Shown: positions 6,649 to 16,077, counted from the first letter of the stretch. The stretch is DNA of 64,000 bases from Mucilaginibacter mali (GCF_013283875.1 NZ_CP054139.1:558001-622000), one strand, 5' to 3'. Program-made: numbers and translations. The notes: generated by a model not told the origin, from the sequence alone.

Positions 6649-9060
6649 CTACTTCTTCTTCGGTGCAGCCTTTTTAGCCGGTGCCTTTTTAGCAGCCGGC
6701 TTTTTAGCGGCGGCAGCCTTCGGAGCGGCAGCGGATTTAGCGCCGAACCTGCCTTTTTTGGTGTCCTTAGGCATCGCGTCGGCCAGGGCCTTGCACTCGG
6801 CATAGGTTAGCTGCTGCGGGTCTTTATCTTTAGGTATCTTAACGTTCAGTTTACCAAATTCAATATACGGTCCCCAGCGGCCGTTCAGTATCTTGCAATC
6901 GGGGTCTTCAGCAAAAGTTTTGATCAGGCGTTCGGCATCGCGTTTGCGCTTGGCCTCAATGATCTCTATCGCCTGCGGTTCGGTCACATCCAGCGGATCA
7001 ACCTCTTTTGGCAGCGAGTAGAACGCGCTGTTATGGCGAATGTACGGGCCAAACTTGCCAATGGCTACCGTCATGTCCTTATCTTCAAAAATGCCCACCT
7101 TTTTAGGCAATTTAAACAGGTCTAAGGCTTCTTCAAGGCTAATGGTCTCTATCATTTGCCCGGCCCGGAGACTGGCGTATAAGGGCTTCTCTTCACTTTC
7201 GTCGGTAGCATTTTCGCCAACCTGTACAAACGGGCCGTAGCGGCCTATACGAACCGATATCTTTTTACCGCTTTCGGGATGTACGCCTAATTCGCGTTCG
7301 CCGGTAGCTTTGTCGGCGGTCTTTAGGGTGTTCTCTACCTCTACATGGAAAGGATCGTAAAACTTGCGGATCATATCCGTCCATTCTTCCAGGCCCTGCG
7401 CTATCTCGTCAAACTTCTTCTCTACCCCGGCTGTGAAGTGGAAATCGACAATACCGTTAAAATACTGCACCAGGAAATCGTTCACCACGGCGCCAATATC
7501 GGTAGGGAAAAGTTTATTACGTTCGGCACCGGTATTTTCGGTGCGTTCTTCCTTTTTAATGCTGCCGGCTTTCAGTGTTAGTACACGGAAATTGCGGCTG
7601 CGGCCTTCGCGCTCTTCTTTTACTACGTAACCACGGTTCTGTATGGTAGATATGGTAGGGGCATAGGTAGACGGGCGGCCGATGCCCAGTTCTTCCAGTT
7701 TCTTCACCAAACTGGCCTCGGTATAGCGTGCCGGCGGGCGCGAGTAACGCTCAATCGCGGTCATTTCGCGCATATCCAGCACCTGGCCTACAGCTAATGG
7801 CGGCAGTATGGCGTTGTCGCCGTCCTGCTGGTTATCGTCCTCGTCATCGTTCGATTCGAGGTATACCTTCAAAAAGCCGTCAAACTTCATCACCTCGCCG
7901 TTGGCGGTCAGTTCTTCGCTGCGGGTAGATATACCAATTTTAGCGGTGGTTTTTTCAAACTGTGCTTCGCTCATTTGCGATGCGATGGCGCGTTTCCAGA
8001 TCAGTTCGTACAAACGCTTTTCCGAAGCGTCACCGTCAACCGTATGCTGATCGAAGTAGGTAGGGCGGATAGCCTCGTGCGCTTCCTGCGCGCTGGCAGA
8101 TTTGGTTTTGTACTTACGCATCTGGTGGTATTGGCTACCATAGGCTGATACAATTTGCGCCTGCGCGGCGTTGATGGCCGTATCCGACAGGTTTACCGAG
8201 TCGGTACGCATATAGGTGATCTTACCGCTCTCGTACAGGCGCTGCGCCAGCGACATGGTACGCGATACCGAGAAACCCAGCTTGCGGCTTGCTTCCTGTT
8301 GTAAGGTTGATGTAGTAAAAGGCGCAGCCGGCGAACGTTTGGTAGGCCGGGTATCCAGCGCGTTTACTTTAAAAGTGGCCGGGATGCAATCGTTCAAAAA
8401 CTTTTCGGCATCGGCCTGCTGGGTATAACGCTCGGCCAGTTCGGCTTTAAAGGCATCGCGGCCCTGGCCAAAAGTGGCGGCTATGCGGAAAGCAGCCTCG
8501 GCAGTGAATTTATTGATCTCACGCTCGCGGTCGACGATCAGCCTTACAGCTACCGATTGTACACGGCCAGCCGAAAGCGATGGTTTTACTTTTTTCCATA
8601 ACACGGGCGAAAGTTCGAAACCTACCAGCCTGTCCAGCACACGGCGGGCTTGCTGGGCGTTCACCAGGTTGTAATCTATTTTGCGCGGGTTTTCAATAGC
8701 GCGTAAAATGGCCGGTTTGGTAATTTCATGAAATACAATGCGTTTGGTATTCGCATCTTTAAGTCCTAAGGTTTCGAATAAGTGCCAGGAGATCGCTTCA
8801 CCCTCCCGGTCCTCGTCAGATGCTAGCCAAACCGTATCGGCTTCCTTGGCCAGCTTCTTTAATTCGCTTACTACCTGCTTTTTATCGGCAGGTACTTCGT
8901 ATTTCTGCTCGAAATTATTACTGATATTAATGGCATCGTCGCTCTTGATCAGGTCGCGGATGTGGCCGTAGCTTGATTTCACGGTGAAGTCCTTACCAAG
9001 ATATCCCTCTATGGTTTTGGCCTTCGCCGGTGATTCGACAATGAGTAGATTTTTCGCCAT
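6649..9060 (-). CDS. topA: DNA topoisomerase I
   Basis: An 803-residue type IA topoisomerase that relaxes negative supercoils. The Toprim domain starts LLIVESPAKAKTIEGYL (residues 5-21) and holds the DEDREGEAISWHL metal site. The active-site tyrosine is in ITYMRTDSVNLS near residue 285. After the core come repeat modules of the Toprim C-terminal type (GRYGPFVQVG, GKFGPYIRHN, GRWGPYIEFG), not cysteine zinc fingers. The chain ends in a Lys/Ala/Pro-rich tail of about 35 residues, a histone H1-like DNA-binding tail. The tail is repetitive DNA and may vary between strains. Confidence 0.97.
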   Translation of the reverse strand: MAKNLLIVESPAKAKTIEGYLGKDFTVKSSYGHIRDLIKSDDAINISNNFEQKYEVPADKKQVVSELKKLAKEADTVWLASDEDREGEAISWHLFETLGLKDANTKRIVFHEITKPAILRAIENPRKIDYNLVNAQQARRVLDRLVGFELSPVLWKKVKPSLSAGRVQSVAVRLIVDREREINKFTAEAAFRIAATFGQGRDAFKAELAERYTQQADAEKFLNDCIPATFKVNALDTRPTKRSPAAPFTTSTLQQEASRKLGFSVSRTMSLAQRLYESGKITYMRTDSVNLSDTAINAAQAQIVSAYGSQYHQMRKYKTKSASAQEAHEAIRPTYFDQHTVDGDASEKRLYELIWKRAIASQMSEAQFEKTTAKIGISTRSEELTANGEVMKFDGFLKVYLESNDDEDDNQQDGDNAILPPLAVGQVLDMREMTAIERYSRPPARYTEASLVKKLEELGIGRPSTYAPTISTIQNRGYVVKEEREGRSRNFRVLTLKAGSIKKEERTENTGAERNKLFPTDIGAVVNDFLVQYFNGIVDFHFTAGVEKKFDEIAQGLEEWTDMIRKFYDPFHVEVENTLKTADKATGERELGVHPESGKKISVRIGRYGPFVQVGENATDESEEKPLYASLRAGQMIETISLEEALDLFKLPKKVGIFEDKDMTVAIGKFGPYIRHNSAFYSLPKEVDPLDVTEPQAIEIIEAKRKRDAERLIKTFAEDPDCKILNGRWGPYIEFGKLNVKIPKDKDPQQLTYAECKALADAMPKDTKKGRFGAKSAAAPKAAAAKKPAAKKAPAKKAAPKKK

Positions 9061-9104
9061 TAACTGATTTTTTTCTGCAAATAAAGGACAAACAAGCGGA
9101 TTAG

Positions 9105-9112
9105 CAAATATA
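9105..9112 (-). promoter_or_regulatory. Candidate -7 element of topA
   Basis: The minus strand reads TATATTTG, matching TAnnTTTG, 45 bases upstream of the topA start. A TTG (9137-9139 on the complement) lies 24 bases further upstream, slightly longer than usual. Confidence 0.4.
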
Positions 9113-9217
9113 AAATGCGTAAAACCGTCCTGCTTCCAATACTTTAAAGTACGTTTTATGTGTGGGTAAGGTTGTGTTAAAACATTGTTTACACCTTATT
9201 AATATGCATTTGAATGC

Positions 9218-9295
9218 TGTAGAGACACGATACTTCGTGTCTCCGGATAATCCAGATACATATATCAAAGAGACACGAAGTATCGTGTCTCTACA
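9218..9295. repeat. Nested inverted repeat of the AGAGACACGATACTTCG family
   Basis: Two 26-nt arms (9218-9243 and 9270-9295) are perfect inverse complements around a 26-nt centre. Each arm is itself a small hairpin (GAGACACGA / TCGTGTCTC around TACT). It lies in the 463-base gap between topA and mnmA. Downstream, 9341-9420 is a GC-rich patch that resembles 1384-1452. No gene is seen in the gap. Confidence 0.8.
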
Positions 9296-9442
9296 TTTTA
9301 TTTTGAAAAGCACTGCCTGTGCTGCTATCAGTGTTTGTTCCCGTGCTTCGTTGCAAACCTCGCCCCGCTGCACCATGGCCTTCGCTTCGCTGTGGGGTTT
9401 CCACTTCGCCCGGGTTTATATTGAACGGTTGTGCTGTAAGGT

Positions 9443-9521
9443 TGTCTGAATCAGAATTTACAGGATTTTAGAATGAACAGAATTCTGAAAATTTTCAAAT
9501 CCTGTAAATTCTGATTCAAAC
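9443..9521. repeat. Dispersed palindromic repeat, AATCAGAATTTACA family, copy 2
   Basis: It begins GTCTGAATCAGAATTTACA and ends with TGTAAATTCTGATTCAAAC, giving a long hairpin that ends two bases before the mnmA stop codon. The first copy is at 1264-1342. Confidence 0.8.
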
Positions 9522-9523
9522 GA

Positions 9524-10612
9524 TTACATCAAAAATCCACCACCCAGCAGATCATTCCCTTCGTAAAACACCGCCGATTGCCCCGGGGCAATGCCCGCTA
9601 CATTATGATCGAACTCTACTTTCATATAATCGCCCATTTGCACAATGCTGCTTTGGGCGCCGGCATCTTTATAGCGTATTTTGGTTACCGCCTGCAGGGG
9701 CAGGTTAATGTTTTCGTATTTCACCAGGTTAAGGTTGCGCACCCAGGCCTCGCGTTTTTCAAGCTCTTCCTGTGTGCCTAATACCACGGTATTGGTATCG
9801 GGGTTAATTTTGGTAACAAACATAGGCTTGCCCAAAGCTACGCCCAGGCCTTTCCGCTGGCCGATAGTATAAAAAGGGTAGCCCTGGTGCTGGCCTACTA
9901 CGGTACCATCTGTTAGCACAAATGATCCGCTGCCAATGCGGGTGTCCAGGTCTTCCACCTTATGCCGCAGGAAGGCGCGGTAATCGTTATCGGGCACAAA
10001 ACATATCTCGTAGCTTTCGCTTTTGTTAGCCAAATCAAACTGACCCATGTCCAGCGCCATTTGCCTGATGGCCGGTTTGCTGAAACCACCCAGCGGGAAT
10101 TTGGTACGCGCCAAATTTTGCTGCGATACGCCCCAAAGTACGTACGATTGATCTTTATTTTCATCGTGGCCCTTGGATATCACGTAGCGGCCATTATCCT
10201 GCAAACGGATGTTGGCGTAGTGACCGGTGGCTATAAATTCGCAATCCAGTTTATCGGCACGTTTTAGCAGGGCATCCCATTTAATGTGGGTATTGCACAG
10301 CACACAGGGGTTAGGGGTGCGGCCGGCCAGGTATTCATCCACAAAGTTATCGATCACAAAATCGCCAAACTCGTCGCGGATGTCCAGTATATAATGCGGG
10401 AAGCCATAGGCCACAGCCAATGCACGGGCATCGTTAATACTATCCAGGCTGCAGCAGCCGGTCTCTTTACTGCTCCCGCCCGACGAGGCATAATCCCACG
10501 TTTTCATGGTAAGGCCAATAACTTCGTACCCTTGCTCATGCAACATCACCGCGGCTACCGAGCTATCAACCCCGCCGCTCATGGCTACTAATATTCGTCC
10601 GTGCTTGCTCAT
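9524..10612 (-). CDS. mnmA: tRNA-specific 2-thiouridylase MnmA
   Basis: A 362-residue enzyme that adds sulfur to U34 of tRNA for Lys, Glu and Gln. The PP-loop AMSGGVDSSVAA (residues 9-20) binds ATP. The two catalytic cysteines are in NPCVLCN (near residue 103) and SYEICFVPD (near 203). The C-terminal region (IAPGQSAVFYEGNDLLGGG) matches the MnmA beta-barrel. Length and start (MSKHGRILVAMSGG) fit the family. It is flanked on both sides by repeat-filled gaps and is probably transcribed alone. Confidence 0.97.
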   Translation of the reverse strand: MSKHGRILVAMSGGVDSSVAAVMLHEQGYEVIGLTMKTWDYASSGGSSKETGCCSLDSINDARALAVAYGFPHYILDIRDEFGDFVIDNFVDEYLAGRTPNPCVLCNTHIKWDALLKRADKLDCEFIATGHYANIRLQDNGRYVISKGHDENKDQSYVLWGVSQQNLARTKFPLGGFSKPAIRQMALDMGQFDLANKSESYEICFVPDNDYRAFLRHKVEDLDTRIGSGSFVLTDGTVVGQHQGYPFYTIGQRKGLGVALGKPMFVTKINPDTNTVVLGTQEELEKREAWVRNLNLVKYENINLPLQAVTKIRYKDAGAQSSIVQMGDYMKVEFDHNVAGIAPGQSAVFYEGNDLLGGGFLM

Positions 10613-10619
10613 CAGGCTG

Positions 10620-10627
10620 CAAAGGTA
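10620..10627 (-). promoter_or_regulatory. Candidate -7 element of mnmA
   Basis: The minus strand reads TACCTTTG, matching TAnnTTTG, only 8 bases before the start codon. If used, the mnmA mRNA would be almost leaderless. Confidence 0.35.
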
Positions 10628-10696
10628 AGCATTGTACGCTTTATAGTGGTGGGTGTGAGCGATTTTTGACTTTTGGGTTAGAAATTTGGGAGTGGT

Positions 10697-10884
10697 GGCG
10701 AGGACTCACCCGCCCGTTGCTTCGCCGGGCACCCTCTCTCCGCTACGCGGAAAGAGGGCAGGAGGCGTAGTGGGGATTATATAGCGATGGGTTTTAAACC
10801 CATCGCTACAATTATACCGTTCCCTCTTTGCGCGTAGCGCAGAGAGGGTGGTCGGGCGCAGCCACGACCGGGTGAGTCTTCGCC
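10697..10884. repeat. Large nested palindromic element between mnmA and moxR
   Basis: Outer arms 10697-10712 and 10869-10884 pair at 15 of 16 bases (GGCGARGACTCACCCG). Inside them, CCCTCTCTCCGCTACGCGG-like and GCGTAGCGCAGAGAGGG-like stretches face each other. The centre (10782-10808) is a perfect 27-nt palindrome built on TAGCGATGGGTTT. The whole 188-bp unit could fold into a three-tier hairpin. No coding potential is evident. Confidence 0.8.
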
Positions 10885-10975
10885 GCTAAAACCCTTTTTA
10901 ACATTTTTCACACAGCAACTTCTCTAACATCACCCATTATTTAACAAAATTTAACATTTTAGCGCCCGATATGTA

Positions 10976-11007
10976 TTGGCAAAAAATTACAGGTGTGATT
11001 AAGTTTG
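10976..11007 (+). promoter_or_regulatory. Promoter of the moxR-bat operon
   Basis: TTG at 10976-10978 and TAAGTTTG at 11000-11007 are 21 bases apart, matching the Bacteroidota -33/-7 arrangement. The moxR start codon follows 28 bases later. No later promoter of this quality was seen inside the operon. Confidence 0.6.
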
Positions 11008-11034
11008 CCTACCGAAAATTTTTAATAAGTACTG

Positions 11035-12081
11035 ATGGAAGATCTGACAAATAATACAGGTGCCGGGGCGCCAACCGGCAGCGTCTCGTATTCGACCGAT
11101 ATACGTGCGCTGAACGAACGTATACAGCAGGAAAGCGCCTTTATTGATATCCTGAAAATGGAGATGGATAAAGTGATAGTGGGCCAGAAACACATGGTTG
11201 ACCGCCTGCTGATAGGCCTGCTGGCCGATGGCCACATTCTGTTGGAAGGTGTGCCCGGTTTGGCGAAAACGCTGGCCATCAATACGCTTTCGAAAGCCAT
11301 CCAGGCCGATTTTAGCCGTATCCAGTTCACGCCCGACCTGCTGCCTGCCGACTTGCTGGGCACCATGATCTATAACCAAAAGAAAGAAGAGTTTGTGGTG
11401 CGTAAAGGCCCGTTGTTCTCTAACTTTATTTTGGCCGATGAGATCAATCGTGCGCCTGCCAAAGTGCAAAGCGCGCTGCTGGAAGCCATGCAGGAAAAAC
11501 AGGTAACCATTGGCGATAACACGTTCCCCCTGCCTACGCCCTTCCTGGTGCTGGCTACGCAAAACCCTATTGAGCAGGAGGGTACCTACCCGCTGCCCGA
11601 AGCACAGGTTGACCGTTTTATGCTGAAGGTTGTAATTGGTTACCCTAATAAAGAAGACGAAAAACGCATCATCCGGTCTAACATTTCTCCGGGCGGCATG
11701 CTGAAACCACAGCCCATCATCAAACCAGAGGATATCCTAAAAGCCCGCAAAGTGGTGCGCGAGGTTTATATGGACGAAAAGATCGAGCAATACATTGTTG
11801 ATATTGTTTTCGCCACCCGTTTCCCTGAGCAATACAAACTGCCGGAGTATAAAAACCTGATCACTTACGGTGGTTCGCCGCGTGCAAGTATCAACCTGGC
11901 GCTGGCATCAAAGGCTTATGCCTTTATTAAACGCCGCGGTTATGTAATACCTGAGGATGTACGTGCCGTTTGCCATGATGTGATGCGCCACCGTATCGGC
12001 CTAAGCTACGAAGCCGAAGCCGAGAACATGACCAGCGAGGATATCATTACCGGGATATTAAACGTGGTTGAAGTACCGTAA
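11035..12081 (+). CDS. MoxR-family AAA+ ATPase
   Basis: A 348-residue AAA+ chaperone of the MoxR group. Walker A is GVPGLAKT (residues 72-79), Walker B/Sensor region is FILADEINRAPAKVQSALL near 128, and LATQNPIEQEGTYPLPEAQ is the highly conserved sensor 1 stretch. MoxR proteins work with von Willebrand A proteins encoded beside them, here the DUF58, BatA and BatB proteins. It is the first gene of the operon. A short unstructured N-terminus (about 20 residues) precedes the core. Confidence 0.95.
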   Translation: MEDLTNNTGAGAPTGSVSYSTDIRALNERIQQESAFIDILKMEMDKVIVGQKHMVDRLLIGLLADGHILLEGVPGLAKTLAINTLSKAIQADFSRIQFTPDLLPADLLGTMIYNQKKEEFVVRKGPLFSNFILADEINRAPAKVQSALLEAMQEKQVTIGDNTFPLPTPFLVLATQNPIEQEGTYPLPEAQVDRFMLKVVIGYPNKEDEKRIIRSNISPGGMLKPQPIIKPEDILKARKVVREVYMDEKIEQYIVDIVFATRFPEQYKLPEYKNLITYGGSPRASINLALASKAYAFIKRRGYVIPEDVRAVCHDVMRHRIGLSYEAEAENMTSEDIITGILNVVEVP

Positions 12082-12084
12082 TGG

Positions 12085-12165
12085 AAAAGAATCAAGAGTT
12101 TAGAACCAAGAAGTAAGACATCCTTGTCTGTCTTGATTCTTTAATCTCATTGTCTTGACTCTAAA
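12085..12165. repeat. Imperfect inverted repeat of AGAATCAAGA-like units
   Basis: The gap between moxR and the DUF58 gene consists of AAGAATCAAGAG-type units on one side and their complements (GTCTTGATTCTTTAA, TTGTCTTGACTCT) on the other. The unit length is irregular, near 10-11 nt. It keeps the same strand layout as the nonad repeat between batC and batD. Confidence 0.5.
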
Positions 12166-12173
12166 AGAAAAGA

Positions 12174-13055
12174 ATGGCTAAAGATACCAAAGACCTGCTG
12201 AAGAAAGTAAGGAAGATCGAGATAAAAACGCGCGGGCTGAGCAACCACTTGTTCAGCGGCGAATACCACTCGGCCTTTAAGGGGAGGGGTATGGCCTTTA
12301 GCGAAGTACGAGAATACCAGATAGGCGACGAGATCCGCACCATCGATTGGAACGTGACCGCCCGCTTTAACCACCCCTATGTAAAGGTGTTTGACGAGGA
12401 GCGCGAACTGACCGTTATGCTGCTGATGGACGTAAGCGGATCGGGCAAGTTTGGTACCGTGAACCAGCAAAAGCAGGAACTGGCTACCGAATTGTGCGCC
12501 GTACTGGCGTTCTCAGCCATACAGAATAATGATAAGGTAGGCGTGATATTTTTTAGCGATAAGATAGAAAAATTTATCCCGCCTAAAAAAGGCCGCAGCC
12601 ATATCCTGATGATCATCCGCGAGCTGATCGCTTTTACACCCGAAAATAAAGGTACCGATGTGGGGCAAGCTATTAAGTTTTTTACCGGCGCTATCAAAAA
12701 GAAGTGCACGGCGTTCATCATGTCCGATTTTATGAGTCCGGCGTTTGAGAACGAACTGAAGATAGCCAACAAAAAGCACGATATGATAGCCCTGCGCCTT
12801 TTCGACGTGCACGAGGAAGAATTTCCCGACCTGGGCCTGATCCCGATGCTGGACGAAGAAACCGGCCAGATAGTTTGGGTAAATACCGGCGATAAGCAGG
12901 TGCGTGCCGCCTACAAGGCCGACGCGATAAAGCGTAACGCCAAACTGCGGGATGTTTTCAGCCGCTGCGGGGTAGATACCACTTCCATCGGCACGCACGA
13001 ATCTTACGTAAAACCATTAATGACACTGTTTAAAAAACGCGGGAGCAGAAGATAA
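12174..13055 (+). CDS. DUF58 domain protein of the Bat operon
   Basis: A 293-residue soluble protein with the DUF58 signature: FSEVREYQIGDEIRTIDWN near residues 43-61. It is followed by a von Willebrand A-like segment with MLLMDVSGSGKFG, where DVSGS resembles a MIDAS DxSxS motif. DUF58 proteins are regularly encoded next to MoxR ATPases and are thought to be their partners. It lies between moxR and the membrane Bat genes and is co-oriented with them. Confidence 0.93.
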   Translation: MAKDTKDLLKKVRKIEIKTRGLSNHLFSGEYHSAFKGRGMAFSEVREYQIGDEIRTIDWNVTARFNHPYVKVFDEERELTVMLLMDVSGSGKFGTVNQQKQELATELCAVLAFSAIQNNDKVGVIFFSDKIEKFIPPKKGRSHILMIIRELIAFTPENKGTDVGQAIKFFTGAIKKKCTAFIMSDFMSPAFENELKIANKKHDMIALRLFDVHEEEFPDLGLIPMLDEETGQIVWVNTGDKQVRAAYKADAIKRNAKLRDVFSRCGVDTTSIGTHESYVKPLMTLFKKRGSRR

Positions 13056-13058
13056 GGA

Positions 13059-14039
13059 ATGAAGCAACAGTATTTTAAATATGTTATGCTTGTTGGCTTA
13101 ATATGGGCCTTTGCCTTTGGTGCAAAAGCGCAGGATGTAACTGTGAACGCCCGTTTAGATCAGCAAACACTAAAAATAGGCGATCAAACGCAGCTGCACC
13201 TTATTGTGCGCCAGCCGCTGAAGGGAAAAGTTGTGTTCCCCAAAATAGCCGATACGCTGATAAGCAAAGTACAGGTACTAAAAGCCGGCAAGCAGGACAC
13301 CACGGTAGATCATAACGACCCGAAGATGATCTCGGTAAGCCGCAGCTATACCATCACATCATTTGATGCGGGTACTTATACGCTGCCGGCGCTGGCCTTT
13401 AAAGCAGATACCAGCACCATTAAATCGAACGAATTGATACTGGAAGTACAAACCGTTAAGGTGGATACTACTAAGGCTATTTATGATATTAAGCAACCGC
13501 TGGCCGTATCGTACACGTTTTTCGACTGGCTGCGCGACCATTGGCTGGCGGTAGCTTTAGGGATGGCCATCGTGCTGTTGATTTTAGGTATTATCTGGTA
13601 TATCAAAAGCCGCCCAAAGAAAGAGGTGGTCATACCGGAGTACAAACCAGATATCCCGCTGCATATCCAAATATTAGAGAAGCTACAGGTACTGCGCGCC
13701 CGTAAGCTATATATCCACGATGCTAAGGCTTACCATACCGAATTGACGGATATCATCCGCGATTACCTGGAGCACCGCTACGTGATCAAAACTCACGAAA
13801 AAACCAGCGACGAGATCTTCGAGAGCCTGAAGTATATCGACATCGACCAGGAAAACCGTAACCTGCTGAGGCAGATACTACTACTGGCCGATATGGTGAA
13901 ATTTGCTAAAGAACAACCCCTGCCACCTGAGAACGAGCAGAGTATGGATAACGCTATCGCCTTTGTAAACAAAACCAAACAGGCTATTACCGCACCAAAA
14001 CCAACGGAAGGAGGCAGCAATGCTGGCACCACTGTTTAA
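13059..14039 (+). CDS. BatD-like membrane protein (DUF4381-like) of the Bat operon
   Basis: A 326-residue protein with a signal peptide (cleavage likely after GAKA, residues 21-24), a beta-rich periplasmic domain of about 130 residues related to the BatD/oxygen-tolerance fold, one membrane helix (LAVALGMAIVLLILGIIWYI, about 164-183) and a cytoplasmic helical C-terminus. It overlaps batA by 20 bases. It is probably part of the membrane complex built by the Bat proteins; the precise role is unknown. Confidence 0.85.
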   Translation: MKQQYFKYVMLVGLIWAFAFGAKAQDVTVNARLDQQTLKIGDQTQLHLIVRQPLKGKVVFPKIADTLISKVQVLKAGKQDTTVDHNDPKMISVSRSYTITSFDAGTYTLPALAFKADTSTIKSNELILEVQTVKVDTTKAIYDIKQPLAVSYTFFDWLRDHWLAVALGMAIVLLILGIIWYIKSRPKKEVVIPEYKPDIPLHIQILEKLQVLRARKLYIHDAKAYHTELTDIIRDYLEHRYVIKTHEKTSDEIFESLKYIDIDQENRNLLRQILLLADMVKFAKEQPLPPENEQSMDNAIAFVNKTKQAITAPKPTEGGSNAGTTV

Positions 14040-15030
14040 AGGTATCGAATTTGCGCATCCCGGCTTCTTTTGGTTATTCCTGCTCATCCCTGTAACCGTA
14101 GCCTGGTACATTTGGCGCGAGCGTAAGTTGTACGGTAACATGGCCGTATCTGCGGTGAAAGGTTTTGCCTTGCCAAAGAAAAGTTTGCTGCCAAAATTCA
14201 GGCATGCGGGCATTGTGCTGCGTTCATTGGCATTGGCGGCGTTGATAGTGGCGCTGGCCCGCCCGCAATCGTCATTAAGCTGGCAAAATACCACTACCGA
14301 GGGTATCGATATCATCATCGCGTCAGATATTTCGGGCAGTATGCTGGCCGAAGATTTTAAGCCTAATCGCCTGGACGCCGGTAAAAACATCGCCATAGAT
14401 TTTATTAAGAACCGCCCCGATGACCGCATTGGCTTGGTGATCTTCAGCGGCGAGAGTTTTACGCAATGCCCGCTGACTATCGATCACGACGTATTGATCA
14501 ACCTGTACAACGATATTAAATACGGGATGATAGAGGACGGTACCGCTATAGGCATGGGCCTGGCAACCGCTGTTAACCGCTTAAAAGAAAGCATCGCCAA
14601 AAGTAAGGTAGTGATATTGCTAACCGACGGTTCAAACAACATGGGTTCCATCCCGCCGCTTACCGCTGCCGAGATTGCCAGGCAGTTTAATGTACGCGTT
14701 TACACCGTGGGTATCGGTACGCATGGCATGGCGCCATACCCGTTCCCTACGCCAAATGGTGTACAATACCAGAATGTTCCGGTTGATATTGACGAGGGTA
14801 CGCTGACCAAAATTGCCAATACTACCGGCGGCAAGTACTTCCGTGCTACCAACAATGCTACGCTGAAGAACATTTACGAAAAGATAGATAAGCTGGAAAA
14901 AGCCAAGATAGATGTTACCCAGTACCGCAAAAAAACCGAGATGTTTTTGCCCTGGGCCATCATCGCCCTGGCCTTTTTACTGCTCGAATTTATATTCAGA
15001 AACACCCTGTTTAGAGGGGCTTTAACATAA
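14020..15030 (+). CDS. batA: BatA, von Willebrand factor A membrane protein
   Basis: A 336-residue protein with N-terminal membrane helices (FFWLFLLIPVTVAWYIW), a VWA domain and a C-terminal helix. The MIDAS motif is IIASDISGSML (DxSxS, near residue 103), with the matching threonine and aspartate in DGTAIG and LLTDGSNN. Bat (Bacteroides aerotolerance) proteins affect survival under oxidative and envelope stress. The start overlaps the preceding gene, which suggests translational coupling. Confidence 0.93.
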   Translation: MLAPLFKGIEFAHPGFFWLFLLIPVTVAWYIWRERKLYGNMAVSAVKGFALPKKSLLPKFRHAGIVLRSLALAALIVALARPQSSLSWQNTTTEGIDIIIASDISGSMLAEDFKPNRLDAGKNIAIDFIKNRPDDRIGLVIFSGESFTQCPLTIDHDVLINLYNDIKYGMIEDGTAIGMGLATAVNRLKESIAKSKVVILLTDGSNNMGSIPPLTAAEIARQFNVRVYTVGIGTHGMAPYPFPTPNGVQYQNVPVDIDEGTLTKIANTTGGKYFRATNNATLKNIYEKIDKLEKAKIDVTQYRKKTEMFLPWAIIALAFLLLEFIFRNTLFRGALT

Positions 15031-15033
15031 CAG

Positions 15034-16077
15034 ATGCTACGTTTTGCACATATAGATATTTTGTGGGGATTGCTGGCTATTCCGGTGTTCTTATTCCTGT
15101 TTTGGGAGGTGAGCCGCTGGAAGCGCAAGGCCATCAAAAAATTAGGCGACCGGCATGTGGTGAAGGAGATGATGCCCGATGTATCGTTCTCGCGCCCATG
15201 GTTAAAATTTATCCTGTTCGCGCTGGCCTATAGCCTGTGCATTATCGGCGCTGCCGATCCGCAGATCGGATCAAAAGTAGAAGAGGTAAAGCGCAAAGGC
15301 GCCGACCTGATGATATTGCTGGACGTGTCGAACAGTATGCTGGCACAAGATCTTGCTCCAAGCCGCTTAGAAAATGCTAAACGCGCTGTATCGCAACTGA
15401 TAGATAACCTGCATAGTGATCGCATCGGCCTCATCGTATTCGCGGGGCAGGCTTATGTGCAGCTACCCATGACTACCGATTACTCGGCCGCGAAGCTTTT
15501 CCTGAGTACAGTAAACACCAATATGGTGCCGACGCAGGGGACAGCCATTGGTGCCGCTATCGACCTGGGCATGCGCTCGTTCGATTTTAAGAATGGTACA
15601 GGTAAGGCCATGATCATCATTACCGATGGCGAAAACCACGAGGATGATGCCGTAGCCGCCGCCAAGAATGCGACTGATAAGGATGTATCGATACACGTAA
15701 TTGGTGTAGGTTCGGTAGCTGGTGCGCCGATCCCATATTATCAGGATGGCAAGCAAATGGGCTTCCGGATGGAGGAGGATGGCAAAACACAGGTGCTAAG
15801 CAAGCTGAGCGAGGATATGTGTAAGGAGATAGCCGCGGCAGGTAATGGCAGTTATGTGCGGGCAACAAATGCCAACAGCGGCTTAAATTTGGTGATGGAT
15901 CAGATCGGCAAAATTCAGCGTAAAACGGTGGATAGCAAAAACTTTAAGGATTTTGAGGATAGGTTCCAGTTCTTTTTGGGTTGTGCACTGTTGTTGTTGG
16001 TTATCGAGTTTTTTATATCGAACCGCAAAAGTCAGCGTTTAAGCAATTTGAAATTATTTGAAGTTAAAAACACATGA
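15034..16077 (+). CDS. batB: BatB, von Willebrand factor A membrane protein
   Basis: A 347-residue protein similar in plan to BatA. Two N-terminal membrane helices, a VWA domain with MIDAS LLDVSNSMLAQD (near residue 95) and IITDGENHEDDA, and a C-terminal helix (FFLGCALLLLVIEFFI) are present. It follows batA after 3 bases and overlaps batC by 4 bases. Tandem VWA proteins with a MoxR ATPase are the usual core of this system. Confidence 0.93.
   Translation: MLRFAHIDILWGLLAIPVFLFLFWEVSRWKRKAIKKLGDRHVVKEMMPDVSFSRPWLKFILFALAYSLCIIGAADPQIGSKVEEVKRKGADLMILLDVSNSMLAQDLAPSRLENAKRAVSQLIDNLHSDRIGLIVFAGQAYVQLPMTTDYSAAKLFLSTVNTNMVPTQGTAIGAAIDLGMRSFDFKNGTGKAMIIITDGENHEDDAVAAAKNATDKDVSIHVIGVGSVAGAPIPYYQDGKQMGFRMEEDGKTQVLSKLSEDMCKEIAAAGNGSYVRATNANSGLNLVMDQIGKIQRKTVDSKNFKDFEDRFQFFLGCALLLLVIEFFISNRKSQRLSNLKLFEVKNT

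Noticed and set aside
9162..9449. Frames on both strands in the topA-mnmA gap
   Set aside because: They translate the inverted repeat at 9218-9295 and the GC-rich patch; no sign of a real protein.
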